Shown here: positions 10,379 to 22,660 of the stretch, piece after piece
Layout: each line of letters opens with the position of its first letter
Position numbering within the stretch: the first letter of the stretch is position 1
From: Euglena gracilis
Lineage: Eukaryota; Euglenida; Euglenophyceae; Euglenales
Length of the DNA: 64,000 nucleotides
Direction of reading: 5' to 3'
NCBI GenBank assembly: GCA_039621445.1
Contig: CP154955.1
Span: 61,979,668 to 62,043,667, forward strand
Position numbers and translations under genes: made by a program
Notes under the pieces: generated by a model
Database searches by the model: none
Told to the model about the DNA's origin: nothing
The model's input: only the letters and a program-made list of their open reading frames with translations

Positions 10379-10864
10379 TTATGAAATCCCTAACATTTCA
10401 ATGTCACACCTGGACAGCTTCCAAACGCATTCATTGCACAGCTTATGTTCTGGGTTAGTTAATTGCACATTAATGATGTCCCTATTTTTGGAAGCCAGTG
10501 CAATTCTCATTGCAATTAGAAGGATGAGTTTTTTTCCTTTGTTCCCAAACATGCCTGACAGTGTCAACGTTTTTCCCAATTCCAAATATTAATGATAATT
10601 GTTCAATAAAACAGCACAAATCATCGATACATCTTACCTTAATCAAGTTTGGTTTCTCAAGGCAAAGTCAACATATTTCTTGGTCAATTCCATGAGCTCA
10701 CCAAATGGTTCAGATAATGCATTTGTGGGAATTGCCAGCTGTTTCATATAAAACCTTCCAAATTTTACAAACCTTCCAAATCTTATCTTCTTAATCAATG
10801 TCTTGCAAGGCATCATTGAATCATAAGGTAATTGAAAATAAACGTCAGGGCTTGTGTTTTGCAT
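10379..10864 (-). other. Two short protein-like minus-strand frames in an AT-rich patch
   Basis: Frames 10643-10864 (73 codons, with FVKFGRFYMKQLAIPTNALS) and 10379-10585 (68 codons, with GKTLTLSGMFGNKGKKLILL) follow one another on the minus strand in a locally AT-rich patch. Both have plausible amphipathic composition, but neither is a family I know. They may be exons or relics of one element. Confidence 0.2.
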
Positions 10865-10979
10865 CTTTATAATAGCAAAAAAAAAACACCAAAACCCACA
10901 AAATTAACAATTTGAGAACAAGCTCCAGAGGCTGTTCTGACGAATACCGTACAAAGCCTTCTGGAACCTGTACAACTGT

Positions 10980-11204
10980 TTAGTCATTGGCTGGAAACCA
11001 GGGGCTGTATCTGCACCGTGTGATAACAGCCCTCTGCTCCTGGTCAATAACAAAGAATTCTGCAGGACCAAAACCAGTCTGCTGCCAAGTATACGTGCAA
11101 TGTGAGTCCCTTTGGCCCAAAGCCCTCGCTTTCACCTTATGCGCAACCCACTTGGGTCGGAAAATTGGAGTAACGATGAAAATCTTTTGTTCCGTATTCC
11201 CCAA
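10980..11204 (-). pseudogene. Fragment related to the 1.94-kb tandem unit
   Basis: This minus-strand frame includes FIVTPIFRPKWVAHKVKARA, then CTYTWQQTGFGPAEFF. The tandem units carry a recognisably similar order on the minus strand (YSNFLPFAHQRAKA, then GWTYTWQHDSPAPF). The shared TYTWQ and surrounding pattern suggest the same ancestral element. Confidence 0.3.
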
Positions 11205-12947
11205 ACCAGATCACAGAGAGCTGAAAAGGAAGAAAATGGACATGAAATTCCAGTCCCAAAAGGGAAAATGAGAATAAATATGAATATTTCCACCGGTGGA
11301 GAAAGAAGGGAAAGCCATTAGGCAATCCCAATAGGGTCTGCTCACCTGTTGATTCAACCGTCACATCTCTTTTCTTCGAATCATGCTCCAAATTTTGCCC
11401 CCAAAGGGACACCTTGCCTCCCGCCGCATGCCAACTTCGTGGTTTCAGTGGTGCTGTTTGGTGGTCGGAGGCTGAGGCATTCATTTGGACAGGACGAAGA
11501 AAAGATGTCGCCATGGGGTGGCAGCTTCCTTCCTAGGAGAGGTTGTGTCCATTCTCTCTGGTACACCCCCCCCCCCCCCGCCACCTGGTCCACACATTCC
11601 TTCCACTGGGTTCCGCGCCAATATCTGCTTTCGGAATTCCGATGGAAAACAACTGCCCTCCCCAAGAAATGGTCGTTCCAAACCAGTTTGCGGTGCAGAA
11701 TTCCCCTCCCATGAAGCTGATTTGTACAGTTGAGTATTTGTTTGGGATGAGGTTGAGTATCTGGAGGTAACCAAATGCATAGGTGAGGTTGCGGATGGTT
11801 GATATCGAGATTCGTAAAACTTCGGATTAGGGCGCAACTTAAGAAAATTCGACCCACCCCCGGGGGAGGGGGGGGCAGCCAGCCAGCAGTTTTTCTCCAG
11901 CCATCATTTCAGCCCCATAGACCCTCCCCATCAACTAATTTTTATTTATTTCTTTCCAGCTGCCTTTTCCTTATTGGCAGCTGGATGTAACAGATTTTTT
12001 CGCTCTCAGGGATGCAAAAATGGGCCAAAAATGGGCCAAATGCCGTTCGCTTTCCGGCCTGGTTCGAACCTGGGTTTGGATTTGTTTTTTTCCAGCCCAG
12101 GACCTCTGTGGGGGAAGCAGCCTTTTTCCAGCTGGACCCTCTCGGGGGTCCAGCTCAGGGGTCCCTCACCGACTAACCAAACGTGATCTCATAGATTTAT
12201 CAGTGGGGCATATTACACTTGTGCAGAATGACTCTGAGCCAACCCACCTACATTCATTTCCTCCTGGAGACCAGGAATCTGTGCTTCAACCACGGCGGTG
12301 ATATTAGATCCACATTGCAGCTCGGGCTGTGCATCAACAGTTCACCATGCTTGAGCCTATCACTTTTGATTTCCAGTTGGGGCGCACAAGAGAGATGGCA
12401 CAAAAGTGGAGCTCCAAAGTACCCCACAGTGCCGCTCACCCCACCCCCCACCCACATATCCCCCCCCCACACCCTGTGTATTTTGCATACAATTGACGTC
12501 ATTTTTAATTTATTTCCTCATCTGGGAGTCGCTTGTAATTTTTGATGTTCCTGCTAGGCCCAGATACCAGCTTGCTAGACCTCCCCCCTGGGGGGGGGGG
12601 CAGCCAGCTCTTTTTCCAGCCGGTCAGCAGGACCCTGGGGGTCCTCAAGAAATCCCTGCTCCAAATCCCACCCGATACACCCACACATCCACACACCTCT
12701 CCACTTTTGTTTTCAGCCCTTTTGACAATTTTTTTCGTGGTATAATTTTGTATGACGTTTCTCATCTTTCCAGTTTTCCACCTCGGATTTTGGTTCAGAT
12801 TTAGCCTGCCTTTGTTTGGGACGTATTTTGAGGTTTTTCGGGGTTTTGTCTGCCGCATATTTACCTGTTTTCCGCATGTTTAGGCCACATAATTTGGGTG
12901 GAAGAATTTTGATTCACCTAATGCCATTTGAACCCGCCGGAGGATGG
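11205..12947. repeat. Repeat-rich stretch with G-run plus CAGCC motifs
   Basis: Two related modules, at about 11,850-11,900 and 12,575-12,640, have a C-run/G-run palindrome followed by GCAGCCAGC and a T-rich tract ending in CCAGCC. Similar modules occur near 41,540, 44,450 and 59,065. A run of 14 Cs is at 11,566-11,579. No gene is seen. Confidence 0.4.
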
Positions 12948-13487
12948 TCAGCATCCGTTCCACTGGTTGACGACGCTGGTGAATGAACTCGGTTGGTTGA
13001 GCTCAACCAGCGTCGCAAACAAGAAACGAGGGAAACACAAAGCGCGCTTTGTGTGCCTGTTTTCTTGACCGTACCATATGGTAACATAGTTTTTTTTTTG
13101 AGATCCCTGTGATCTTTGTAAATTATATTTTTTTAAAGACTCGAGCTTGCTCATACGTTGTCCATATGGACTGGTGCTTCGATGAGTTCTTTCAACGCCT
13201 TCGGTGAGCTTTTTCCAATTGAAATACCACGTGTCCGGTCGGACCAGTCGTGTGCTCGTTGGGGCCACTGCGTCTTGCGCGATTGGCAAGGGCCGGTTCC
13301 AGAAGTTGATTGTTGGGATGATTCTCACAGCCCAATTCAGATGGGTTTTCCAGTTGTCACTGGGCATCTTCTCTTGCAGGTCAAGCCACGCGGCCGGCGC
13401 ACCTCTCCATCCATCACCCAAAACTGCATCCAGCCAAGCAGGCTCAGAGAATTTCGGTGTCGGTGTTGCCATCATCCTCCCGTCCAC
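12948..13487 (-). other. 179-codon open frame, unrecognised
   Basis: A minus-strand frame opens with an ATG at 13487. Its first ~110 residues are Trp-rich and protein-like (WLDAVLGDGWRGAPAAWLDL; HLNWAVRIIPTINFWNRPLP; LVRPDTWYFNWKKL). The rest is basic and may be chance. No domain is recognised and it sits among repeats, so it may be a relic of a mobile element. Confidence 0.25.
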
Positions 13488-13563
13488 CCAGAGCTGAACG
13501 CCTGACTCATTGGAAATGGGTTGTTGATCTGGAGCCTGAAACCCAACCTTGCCCCCATCCCGC

Positions 13564-13690
13564 CAGGGTTTGATTTAAGGAGGGCATACGCGGTGTGGGT
13601 GGCGGGATGACCCCCCACCCAGCCCACCTGGACCGGGGGGGGTCCTGACCGCCACCACCCCCTACCTGCCCTTACATCGAAGCCTCCACC
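13564..13690. mobile_element. Short relative of TIR family A
   Basis: It starts CAGGGTTTGATTTAAGGA and its right side reads CCTGCCCTTACATCGAAG. These are diverged forms of the inverted ends of the full element at 15,036-15,442, and the interior has the same C-run/G-run palindrome. Confidence 0.45.
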
Positions 13691-15035
13691 CCTCGTGCCC
13701 TGGCAGCTGGCGGTGGCACCAACCCTGCATCTATTTCAGGTCACGTCAGGGTTATGGTCGCATCCGGTCGATGAATGTCCAGGCCAGCGCCACCACCCAC
13801 TCGTTCGGTCCGTCGGCCCCTTCGTTTGGAAGAGCTGGCTCGTCGTTGATCGGCTGGGGGCTGGTTCGGGTTTGCGCTGTCCTCCTTTTCCCGATTGGGC
13901 AGTGCATGCTACAAAGAAGGCAATGTGTCTCGCCTTCTCCATCGCCATCGCCACATCGAGAGGCACATCGGCCCGACTGGCAGATTCAAGAACTCCACAA
14001 AGAAAGGATGACCCAATTGCCAAAACAACCCAAGTTGGGAGGCTGGTTTGTATGTGGTCAGGTGCTGTGTGGGTCCTCTTCCCCCCCCCCCCCCCCGGCC
14101 AGGTGGAACGGGACCGACCAAGTCCGCGTTTCTTTTGGTCAAAATCAGGCGCTCATTCCATGGTTTACCCAGTTTTGGCTGCCCGCTGCGGTTGGGAGCT
14201 GGGGGCTGTGTTTAGTTTTTCACAGGTAGGCTTGTTTTTTTCTTTTACAGGGGAAGATTCTCCCCAAGAGGGGTCCAACCCACAACAGAAACGATGAGAA
14301 GAAGAATGGATTGGCTGCGAGAGACACATAAAATGAGCCAACTCAGGTCTGGTGGGTCTTTTTCAGACACGTTGGGCTGGTTCGGGTTGAGCTGGCCAGC
14401 AGTTCAGGTGGGCTGGCCGGGGGGCTGCCCAGGCCCATTCTGTCGTCTTGGTCAGCAGGCTTTGCCACAGGAGGACAGGTTCAGGTCGGACTTCGGTGCA
14501 AATCAGCTCAAAAATTCTGTCGTAAAATCTCTTTAAGGTTTCGGTAGTGCGGTAAAGGCGTTTGGATCCCGTCGCAATTGCTCTGAGCACACAGGCGGGG
14601 CACGTGGGGGCACCCGCGCCTTGCAGGGGGGGGGGTCACCGGTCACAGGTCCAGCCAGTCTTCCAGCCACAACCGCTTCTTCCCGGGGGTGTCGGTGGGG
14701 CCGGCAAGTGGCTTTGGCTGCGGTAGTGGGTGACAGAGCTGCAGGGGGACTGTCCAGGAGCAGTGAAACTCCACGGAAGCTGCCCGGGCTGGAGCGCTGT
14801 TCGTGTCTTCCGATGTGTCCACCCCCTGCGGGGTCAGTCAGGGGCCACATTTCAGTGCCACGCCGCCTTTGCAGGTGACCATCACCGTGTCACCAATCAC
14901 GTCAAGGACTCGTCGCCATTGCACCGCACAATTGGCCATCTGGCATCATGCAGTGGGAGAAGGGGAACAGCTGCCAGATCGGCGGAAACCTTCGGAGGGA
15001 GGGGAAGGGGAGATCACCACACATGGAGGTTGGAG
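13691..15035. other. No confident gene; scattered protein-like fragments
   Basis: A minus-strand frame at 14,363-14,590 reads like protein (SKRLYRTTETLKRFYDRIFE, then VRPEPVLLWQSLLTKTTE) but is short and unrecognised. Frames at 13,695-14,297 on the plus strand are compositional. A run of 16 Cs is at 14,081-14,096. Confidence 0.25.
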
Positions 15036-15442
15036 CAGGGTTTGATATAAGGAGGGCGTACATGGTTTAGGTGGGGGGTGTCCCCCCCACCCCACCCCAC
15101 CCCTCCTGGCCCGCAGGGGGGGGGGGGTCCGGACCACCCCCCCCCCCCCCCCCTGCCAGGGGGGTCCAGGTCCGGACCGACCCTGGGGGGGGCACCCGGG
15201 ACCCCCCAAAAAGGGTCCATTTTTTCCTCCGGCGCTTTGCGCCGAATTTTTTTTGCATTTTTGGCAAATTTTTGCCCAAAAAGTGCCCAAAATGGCACTT
15301 TTGGTCGTTTTGGAGGGTCAAAAATTTTCGGTCACCCGGACCGCGCCACTGTTTAGGTGGGGGGGTCCCCCCACCCCCCCTCCTGGCCCACAGGGGGGGG
15401 GGGGTCCGGACCACCCCCCACCTGTCCTTATATCAAACCCTG
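15036..15442. mobile_element. Non-autonomous TIR element, family A (about 407 bp)
   Basis: The left end CAGGGTTTGATATAAGGA is matched by its exact reverse complement TCCTTATATCAAACCCTG at the right end. The interior holds two GTTTAGGTGGGG-type G-run/C-run palindromes flanking a hairpin built on GGCGCTTTGCGCC. It has no coding capacity. A clear target-site duplication is not visible. A diverged relative starts at 28,713. Confidence 0.65.
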
Positions 15443-16194
15443 GGTTAGAGTCATGCTGCTTTTTTAAAGGTTTTGCGGACCCCGGGGAAAATGCCGCAGC
15501 CCTCCATGGGGGCTGATGCTGACCCGATTCTCCAGCCTTTTTTTGTTGGAATTTTCGGTGTACAGCAGGCAATTATCATGCCCCCAAAATTCAAGCTACC
15601 CAAAGTTTCTTCCCCTAGTGAATTTCATGTATCATGTTTGGTTTGATGAAGTTAATTAAGATTGTGGACATGATGAACTGTGGACATAAAAAGTTTCATT
15701 CAAAAGGGGTAGTTGTGAATATTGCTATTTTAATATGTCTTGTTATTTCAGCTAGGGTGATTAATCTGCCCGCTGTGTTTTGACGTTTTGCAGACATCGT
15801 TTAGTATTTGGACACTGCACAAGTTTTTGGTTATCCTCCTATTGCGACTGGGTGGCACTTTCTGGAGATTACCGGCAATTAAAATACATAAGGTAGTTTG
15901 AAGTTGTAAGAAATTAGAAAAGCACAAAAGCAGTTGACGTTGTAACCCCACAAGAAGACCCCACCCACAATTTCTTTTAAGAAATATATTTCAGCACCGA
16001 AAGTGATGAAGCGTATGTTTTGTGTCTGTTTGGAGCTGAAATTGTCTTTTTTTCTAGTAAAGAAAGAGCACAGAGAAGACTGGACCTCATTCCTCCGGGT
16101 AGAATGTTGCTCCTGTCCAACAGCAACATCGAATCAATCATTTTCTGCTCTTTTATCTTCAAGGTCTCCAGTGTTTTTAAAATTTGTGATATGG
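15443..16194. other. No gene recognised
   Basis: Moderately AT-rich sequence without coding bias, G-runs or repeats that I can link to other parts of the window. Confidence 0.3.
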
Positions 16195-16957
16195 CCAATA
16201 TGGATATTGGTTATTCAACCTCGGGTATTTCCTTGGTATGACCAGTCTTGGAGACGACGGAGTACTGGGGGGGGGGGGAAATGCTGATCCCTAATGGGCG
16301 ATGCCGTCCTCCCCACCAGACCACCTGTCCACCGGTGGGTCTCCCCATCGGCCTGAGTGAGGAGTTCCTAGTTGCGCACTGGTGCAGTGGTTTCCCCGCT
16401 TTGGACGGTTTCCTTGTCCAAAGTGCAGAAGTTTCCTTTGGCCACTCCATTTTACTCTCTCCCACAGTCTGAGAACAGATCCCAACTTGGTCGAAAAGAC
16501 ACACTGATGCTGACAATCTGGCTTTTCCTTCTCCCTAATGCCCATCCAGGTAATCTCTCACTGGTTTCACAAAACCAGTAATTTTCTTTGAACTGCCCCT
16601 CAACTTTGATTGTCAAAAGTTGCTTGTGACAGTTTGCGATATTTCCACCGCATTTCCCTTTTTGATGGCACTGCGAGATAAAATGGCTGACCGACTGCTG
16701 AATAGCCTCCTGATTTTTCTGCTTTTGCTGTTCAAATTGGCTGCGTATTTCAGCATTTTTCCATCCCACATCTTCAACAATAAATGTCAAAGTCCGGCCT
16801 GTGCTGGAGAATGTCTCGCTCAAAATTTTCCAGCCAATTATTCCGATTTCCCACAATATTTTCCTGGTGGGTTATACTTCGGTTCAGCTCTGCCAATGGA
16901 CAATCCATGCGGTAGGCCCAATTATCCAATGCATTAATCTAGAATGGCAGCCCTTCT
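16195..16957 (-). pseudogene. Second copy of the dispersed element seen at 4.3-5.7 kb
   Basis: Nucleotide and protein similarity to 4,380-5,170 is plain across most of its length, for example GGTCTCCCCATCGGCCTGAG and CTGAGAACAGATCCCAACTT in both. A minus-strand frame of 134 codons (16452-16856) is the best preserved part. The left edge (TTGGTTATTCAACCTCGG) also matches the tandem unit near 19,010 (TTGGTTATTTAACCTCGG), linking three loci to one family. Confidence 0.5.
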
Positions 16958-18005
16958 TTATCGGCCTTCTTTACTGCGTCGGAGGGTCAGCCCTCCCATG
17001 ACCCATCGGGTGTGAGGTTTTCTCTGTTGCCAATAATGCATGAACCACATCCAGCGGCCAAATCAAGGAGAAGCAGGGTTGGTGGTACACGTTCATTGTG
17101 TTTCAAGCAAACCGTGCTTCAATGTGCAGTGCTTCATGTTGCATCACATGATGTTCAAAGGTGGGGTCAGAGATGGCAGGACATGCTTTGCCTCCGCGGC
17201 CTTGGCAACCATGTGGAGGATGTTGTACGGAGCAGTGCCGTTGCGCTGCACGGTTTGAAGCCCTCCCTGGGAGGAGTGTTCATTTTTGAACCAAGGGAGA
17301 GGCCTGTGCTGTTGTTGCCCCGGCCATCAGGAGGCCGGTTTGTCCCGTTGGCGTCATAAGCCAGACTACGGCATTCGAAGTACCCATTAGGATACCTGTG
17401 CAGGCCGTCGGTGACAGCTCCCCTCGTGTGTGTCTAGAACAATCATTAAATCATCATTCCTGCATCATCCGTGTCAAAGAAGCCCAGGAAGAGTATTGAG
17501 GCTGGACAGGTTGAAGGTCCATTGTCGAACGGTGAACGGAACGGCTTGGCTTCTCAAAGTTGAAACGCTTGAACTTCTCAGAACGTGATTTCCTGGTATC
17601 GTTTTCTTTTTCGGCCTTCTTTACTGTATCGGAGGATCAGCCCTCCCATGGCCCATCGGGATGTGGGGTTTGCTCTGTTGCCAATGCATGAGCCACATCC
17701 ATCGGCCACATCAAGAGCAAGAAGCAGGGTTGGTGGTGCACGTTCATTGTGTTTTCCTCGTCAGTACACTCAAACCTGCCCCCCCCCCCCCTACAGAGGG
17801 GGGAGGGAGCAAAGGGAATTCTCGAACCAGCATGGTGTGCAAGGGAGAGGCGGTGCTTTGCAATTGCTTCCGGGGCAATTGCTTCCCCAATTGCCCCGGC
17901 CAATTGGGGGTTTGTCCCTGTTGGCGTCGTTGGCGTCGTGGAAGCCAGACCTCAGCATTCGAAGTCCCCATTGGGATCCTTGTGCAGGCCGTCGGTGGCA
18001 GGCTT
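16958..18005. repeat. Direct duplication, about 0.64 kb apart
   Basis: The segment beginning TCGGCCTTCTTTACTGCGTC near 16,960 recurs as TCGGCCTTCTTTACTGTATC near 17,610. The ends GTGCAGGCCGTCGGTGACAG (about 17,398) and GTGCAGGCCGTCGGTGGCAG (about 17,981) also correspond. The copies differ by many substitutions and indels, so the duplication is old. Minus-strand translation keeps the pattern TEQTPHPDGPWEG in one copy and a decayed version in the other. Confidence 0.5.
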
Positions 18006-18045
18006 TTTCTGTTTGTTTGTGTGTCCAAAGGCTAAGGTAAGTTCA

Positions 18046-18310
18046 GGCTGTACGGGAATCTATCCAACCATATTGGTGGTGGGTGGTGGGGGGTCGACCC
18101 CCCCATGCTGCTGGGTGGGGAGGCCAGGGTTGTATGGGAAGCTCCGCAAACATGAGGTAGGTGGTAGGGGGTCCCCCCCCCCATCCCCCCCCTCCTCCTC
18201 TGTGGCAAAGAAATCTTCCAGCGTTTCGCGCCGGGTGTGTATTTTCGGACCCTCTTGAAGCTCGATATGAAATTTCGACAAAATGGGCAAAATTGGCCAA
18301 CAAATATTTG
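18046..18310. mobile_element. TIR family B relative
   Basis: It begins GCTGTACGGGAATC and continues with GGTGGTGGGTGGTGGGGGGTC, a C run, and then a GCGTTTCGCGCC hairpin. Related copies begin at 33,265 and 56,224, and another lies at about 41,860-42,100. Ends are diverged, so the boundaries are approximate. Confidence 0.35.
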
Positions 18311-18770
18311 TAACTTGTGCTAGGCGGGGAGTTGTGGGGAAATCAAAATACTGTTACATGAGGCATTTTAAGGACTTCAATTTAGGTCTCCAGATATTTC
18401 CTTTGATTCAGAGAAATATTTTGACCCCTCCAAAAAAACGGCCAAAATTTTGCACGCCATAGCGAGAAGTTCGGCGACCGAAACTGGGGGCAGGAGGGCA
18501 GTCGCCTCTCCCTAGTTTTGGAAGGGGGTCCCCCGCCGTCCCCCCCCCCTCCTCTTGGATTCCCATACAAGTCTGGGGGATGAGCCGACCCCCAAGCACA
18601 CCTTTTTATATCTCCGGGGGGTGGCTATATTTCAGGATACCGAACTGTCGACAAGTATTATTTTTTGACGCTGAAGATATCTTCGAGAATTTAAGGCATT
18701 TTAAGACCTTATTTTTCCAGGGTGGTCAAAGGGCTGTTCGGCATCGAACGAAATTTTTGATTCGCAAAGT
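18311..18770. other. No gene recognised
   Basis: G/C-run-rich spacer preceding the tandem array, with C runs around 18,530-18,550. Nothing supportable is coding. Confidence 0.3.
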
Positions 18771-20718
18771 AACAAAATCCCTTGTGTTTGCGTTAACGCC
18801 ATGTGCTTACAACAGATTCCTTTTTGTTGGGTGTTGCTTTTGCAATCGAAGAAAATTGCATACCACGTTTGAAATATGCAAACACATTTTGGCGTGGATT
18901 TTCTAACAAAGGATTAAGAGGAGGGGTGAACTGGATGCACAGGAAGCACTGAACTCACTGGATGAACTGTTTTTAAAAAGTTATGACATGGCTGGCTGAG
19001 GACATTGGTTATTTAACCTCGGATATTGCCTTAGTATGATTGATCTTGGAGTCAAAGGAGGGGAGAATCTTGATCCCTGATGCACTTCCCAGCCAGGACT
19101 TCGAGGCAACATAATGGGATCACCTGCCCACAAAATCCAGAAAATCACGATTTGGTCCAAATTTGCATTGACGGTGAGGATTGGGATCAGATTTAGCACA
19201 TTGCAAGGGAAAGGCGAAGGGGGCAGGGGAGTCATGTTGCCAAGTGTACGTCCAACCTTGCTTTGCTTTCGCCCTTTGGTGCGCAAAAGGTAAAAAGTTG
19301 GAGTAACAGGAAATGAAATAAATATAAAAGTTAAAAAGTAGTAAACCCTTTTCCCCACTTAAGACAGCAGAGCACAAGGCAGGCAAAAGAGCTCCATTGG
19401 AGCTGAAAGCAAAGCCAAGTGATTTGGCCAATGTCCTGCAGGACTTCAATAACAATTTGTCTTCAGACAATGTTAGAAAGAGAATACCACCTGCAGAGAG
19501 GAGGTCATGTGATCACGAGTGAGGAGTGTTGTTCCATTTCCTCAGCCATGTCGTCCTCCCCACCAAACCACTGTCCGGGTTCCCCCCCCTCGCTCTTCGT
19601 CGGCTTGAGTGACAAGTTCCAGGATGGACACTGGTGAAATGGTGTTCCCCTTGTAGTGATGTTGCTGCAGCCGAGACAAGAAACCAGTTTGCCTTTCCGG
19701 CATTTGATCAAAGTGACTGGGCAAAGAGCGCGCTTGGAGAGGCTGGGATGAGACATCTGGCGGGGTGGGCTGCTGCTGCTGCGAGTGCTGTGGAGGAAAA
19801 TAAGAAAACGCTGTTCTCTGCCAAACCGGATGGGAGTAGAACGAAAAGCAAAAAAAAAAAAGGGCTGTGCCGCTTCTTCACAGCTTCGGTTCTTCACAGC
19901 CAAGGGCTGCCAGCGCTCCTGCAAAATGAGATGATTAACATCTTCCTCGTTTTGCATCTTTACGAGGAACCAGGTGAATTGTGCCACCCACGTTGGCATC
20001 CTAGTCCCAAGGCGGGGTCTCATCGGGGCAATGCTGCCATCGCAGGTCAGTGGAAAGGCCCCATTTCTGTTGGTTATGACCCCCCAAGGTGAGTTGAGCC
20101 AGTACCACATACCACGGACATACATGGTAATTCCAAATGTGAGTCTTGATCAAACCACAGACAAGGATTACAAGCACCCCCTGGTTCAATGGCCCTCGTT
20201 TCTGTAGGATGCTCACCCACAGGTTTGTTGTGCAGCCCACCCCCGATGGCTCACAACTTTTTTTCTTGGTTGGACCAGATGGTGATGCAGCTGTTGAAAG
20301 GATGCCCTCATCCCATCATTTCATCTCGCAGCAGTTGGACCAGGGTTTTGGTGGTGGCCATGTCCACCGCCGCTTGCCAATTTATCCCAAAATAACAAAA
20401 ACGTTAAAAACGTGCTTGTGAATGCCAAGGCAACGTCCCTAACATCACAGACCTGGAGTGCTTAAATGTCAGTTGTTCTCTGAATTTCGCTCCACAAGGA
20501 AGGTGTGGTGTGTTTTGCACGTCTCTCCTGTGCACTTGTTGAGGATATCCGTGACTGCTTGCCGGAAGGCAATTCCATCTTCAACTCACCTTCTTGGGAG
20601 CCTGGGCCTGTCTTTCACTGAGCAAGTAGCGCTGTTGCACCTTCGGTGTGAAACTGTGGGGAATGCATCCCCCAATTTTTGGTCAACACCATGTGCAAAA
20701 TAACAAAATCCGCGAAGT
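18771..20718. repeat. Tandem unit 1 (about 1.95 kb)
   Basis: First of three head-to-tail units. The phase marker AACAAAATCCC followed by GTGTTTGCGTTAAC lies at 18,771, 20,719 and 22,661. Minus-strand frames 18,981-19,358 and 19,505-20,125 (206 codons, starting MYVRGMWYWLNSPWG) are protein-like and repeat in each unit. They overlap other frames and contain breaks between units, so I treat them as relics. Confidence 0.8.
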
Positions 20719-22660
20719 AACAAAATCCCTCGTGTTTGCGTTAACACCATGTGCTTACAACAGATTCCCTTTTGTTGGGTGTTGCTTTTGCAATCGAAGA
20801 AAATTGCATACCAAGTTTGAAATATGCAAACACATTTTGGCGTGGATTTTCTAACAAAGGATTAAGAGGAGGGTGAACTGGATGCACAGGAAGCACTGAA
20901 CTCACTGGATGAACTGTTTTTAAAAAGTTATGACATGGCTGGCTGAGGACATTGGTTATTTAACCTCGGATATTGCCTTAGTATGATTGATCTTGGAGTC
21001 AAAGGAGGGGAGAATCTTGATCCCTGATGCACTTCCCAGCCAGGACTTCGAGGCAACATAATGGGATCACCTGCCCACAAAATCCAGAAAATCACGATTT
21101 GGTCCAAATTTGCATTGACGGTGAGGATTGGGATCAGATTTAGCACATTGCAAGGGAAAGGCGAAGGGGGCAGGGGAGTCATGTTGCCAAGTGTACGTCC
21201 AACCTTGCCTTGCTTTCGCCCTTTGGTGCGCAAAAGGTAAAAAGTTGGAGTAACAGGAAATGAAATAAATATAAAAGTTAAAAAGTAGTAAACCCTTTTC
21301 CCCACTTAAGACAGCAGAGCACAAGGCAGGCAAAAGAGCTCCATTGGAGCTGAAAGCAAAGCCAAGTGATTTGGCCAATGTCCTGTAGGACTTCAATAAC
21401 AAGTTGTCTTCAGACAATGTTAGAAAGAGAATACCACCTGCAGAGAGGAGGTCATGTGATCACGAGTGAGGAGTGTTGTTCCATTTCCTCAGCCATGTCG
21501 TCCTCCCCACCAAACCACTGTCCGGGGTCCCCCCCCCTCGCTCTTCGTCGGCTTGAGTGACAAGTTCCAGGATGGACACTGGTGAAATGGTGTTCCCCTT
21601 GTAGTGATGTTGCTGCAGCCGAGACAAGAAACCATATGCCTTTCCGGCATTTGATCAAAGTGACTGGGCAAAGAGCGCGCTTGGAGAGGCTGGGATGAGA
21701 CATCTGGCGGGGTGGGCTGCTGCTGCTGCGAGTGCTGTGGAGGAAAATAAGAAAACGCTGTTCTCTGCCAAACCGGATGGGAGTAGAACGAAAAGCAAAA
21801 AAAGGGCTGTGCCGCCTCTTCACAGCTTCGGTTCTTCACAGCCAAGGGCTGCCAGCGCTCCTGCAAAATGAGATGATTAACATCTTCCTCGTTTTGCATC
21901 TTTACAAGGAACCAGGTGAATTGTGCCACCCACGTTGGCATCCTAGTCCCAAGGCGGGGTCTCATCGGGGCAATGCTGCCATCGCAGGTCAGTGGAAAGG
22001 CCCCATTTCTGTTGGTTATGACCCCCCAAGGTGAGTTGAGCCAGTACCACATACCACGGACATACATGGTAATTCCAAATGTGAGTCTTGATCAAACCAC
22101 AGACAAGGATTACAAGCACCCCCTGGTTCAATGGCCCTCGTTTCTGTAGGATGCTCACCCACAGGTTTGTTGTGCAGCCCACCCCCGATGGCTCACAACT
22201 TTTTTTCTTGGTTGGACCAGATGGTGATGCAGCTGTTGAAAGGATGCCCTCATCCCATCATTTCATCTCGCAGCAGTTGGACCAGGGTTTTGGTGGTGGC
22301 CATGTCCACCGCCGCTTGCCAATTTATCCCAAAATAACAAAAACGTTAAAACCATGCTTGTGAATGCCAAGGCAACGTCCCTAACATCACAGACCTGGAG
22401 TGCTTAAATGTCAGTTGTTCTCTGAATTTCGCTCCACAAGGAAGGTGTGGTGTGTTTTGCACGTCTCTCCTGTGCACTTGTTGAGGATATCCGTGACTGC
22501 TTGCCGGAAGGCAATTCCATCTTCAACTCACCTTCTTGGGAGCCTGGGCCTGTCTTTCACTGAGCAAGTAGCGCTGTTGCACCTTCGGTGTGAAACTGTG
22601 GGGAATGCATCCTCCAATTTTTGGTCAACACCATGTGCAAAATAAAAAAATCCGCGAAGT
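20719..22660. repeat. Tandem unit 2 (about 1.94 kb)
   Basis: Nearly identical to unit 1 along its whole length. Differences are scattered single bases and small indels (for example a shortened A run near 21,800 and a CAGTTTGC to CATATGCC change near 21,632). The near-identity implies recent duplication or gene conversion. Confidence 0.8.

Noticed and set aside
12050-12080. GGTTCGAACC, a T-loop-like box
   Set aside because: It is a simple palindrome without the rest of a tRNA.
13695-14297. 200-codon plus-strand open frame
   Set aside because: No domain-like text and no copy elsewhere; it includes a poly-C run (poly-Pro). Frames of this length occur by chance in this GC-rich DNA.
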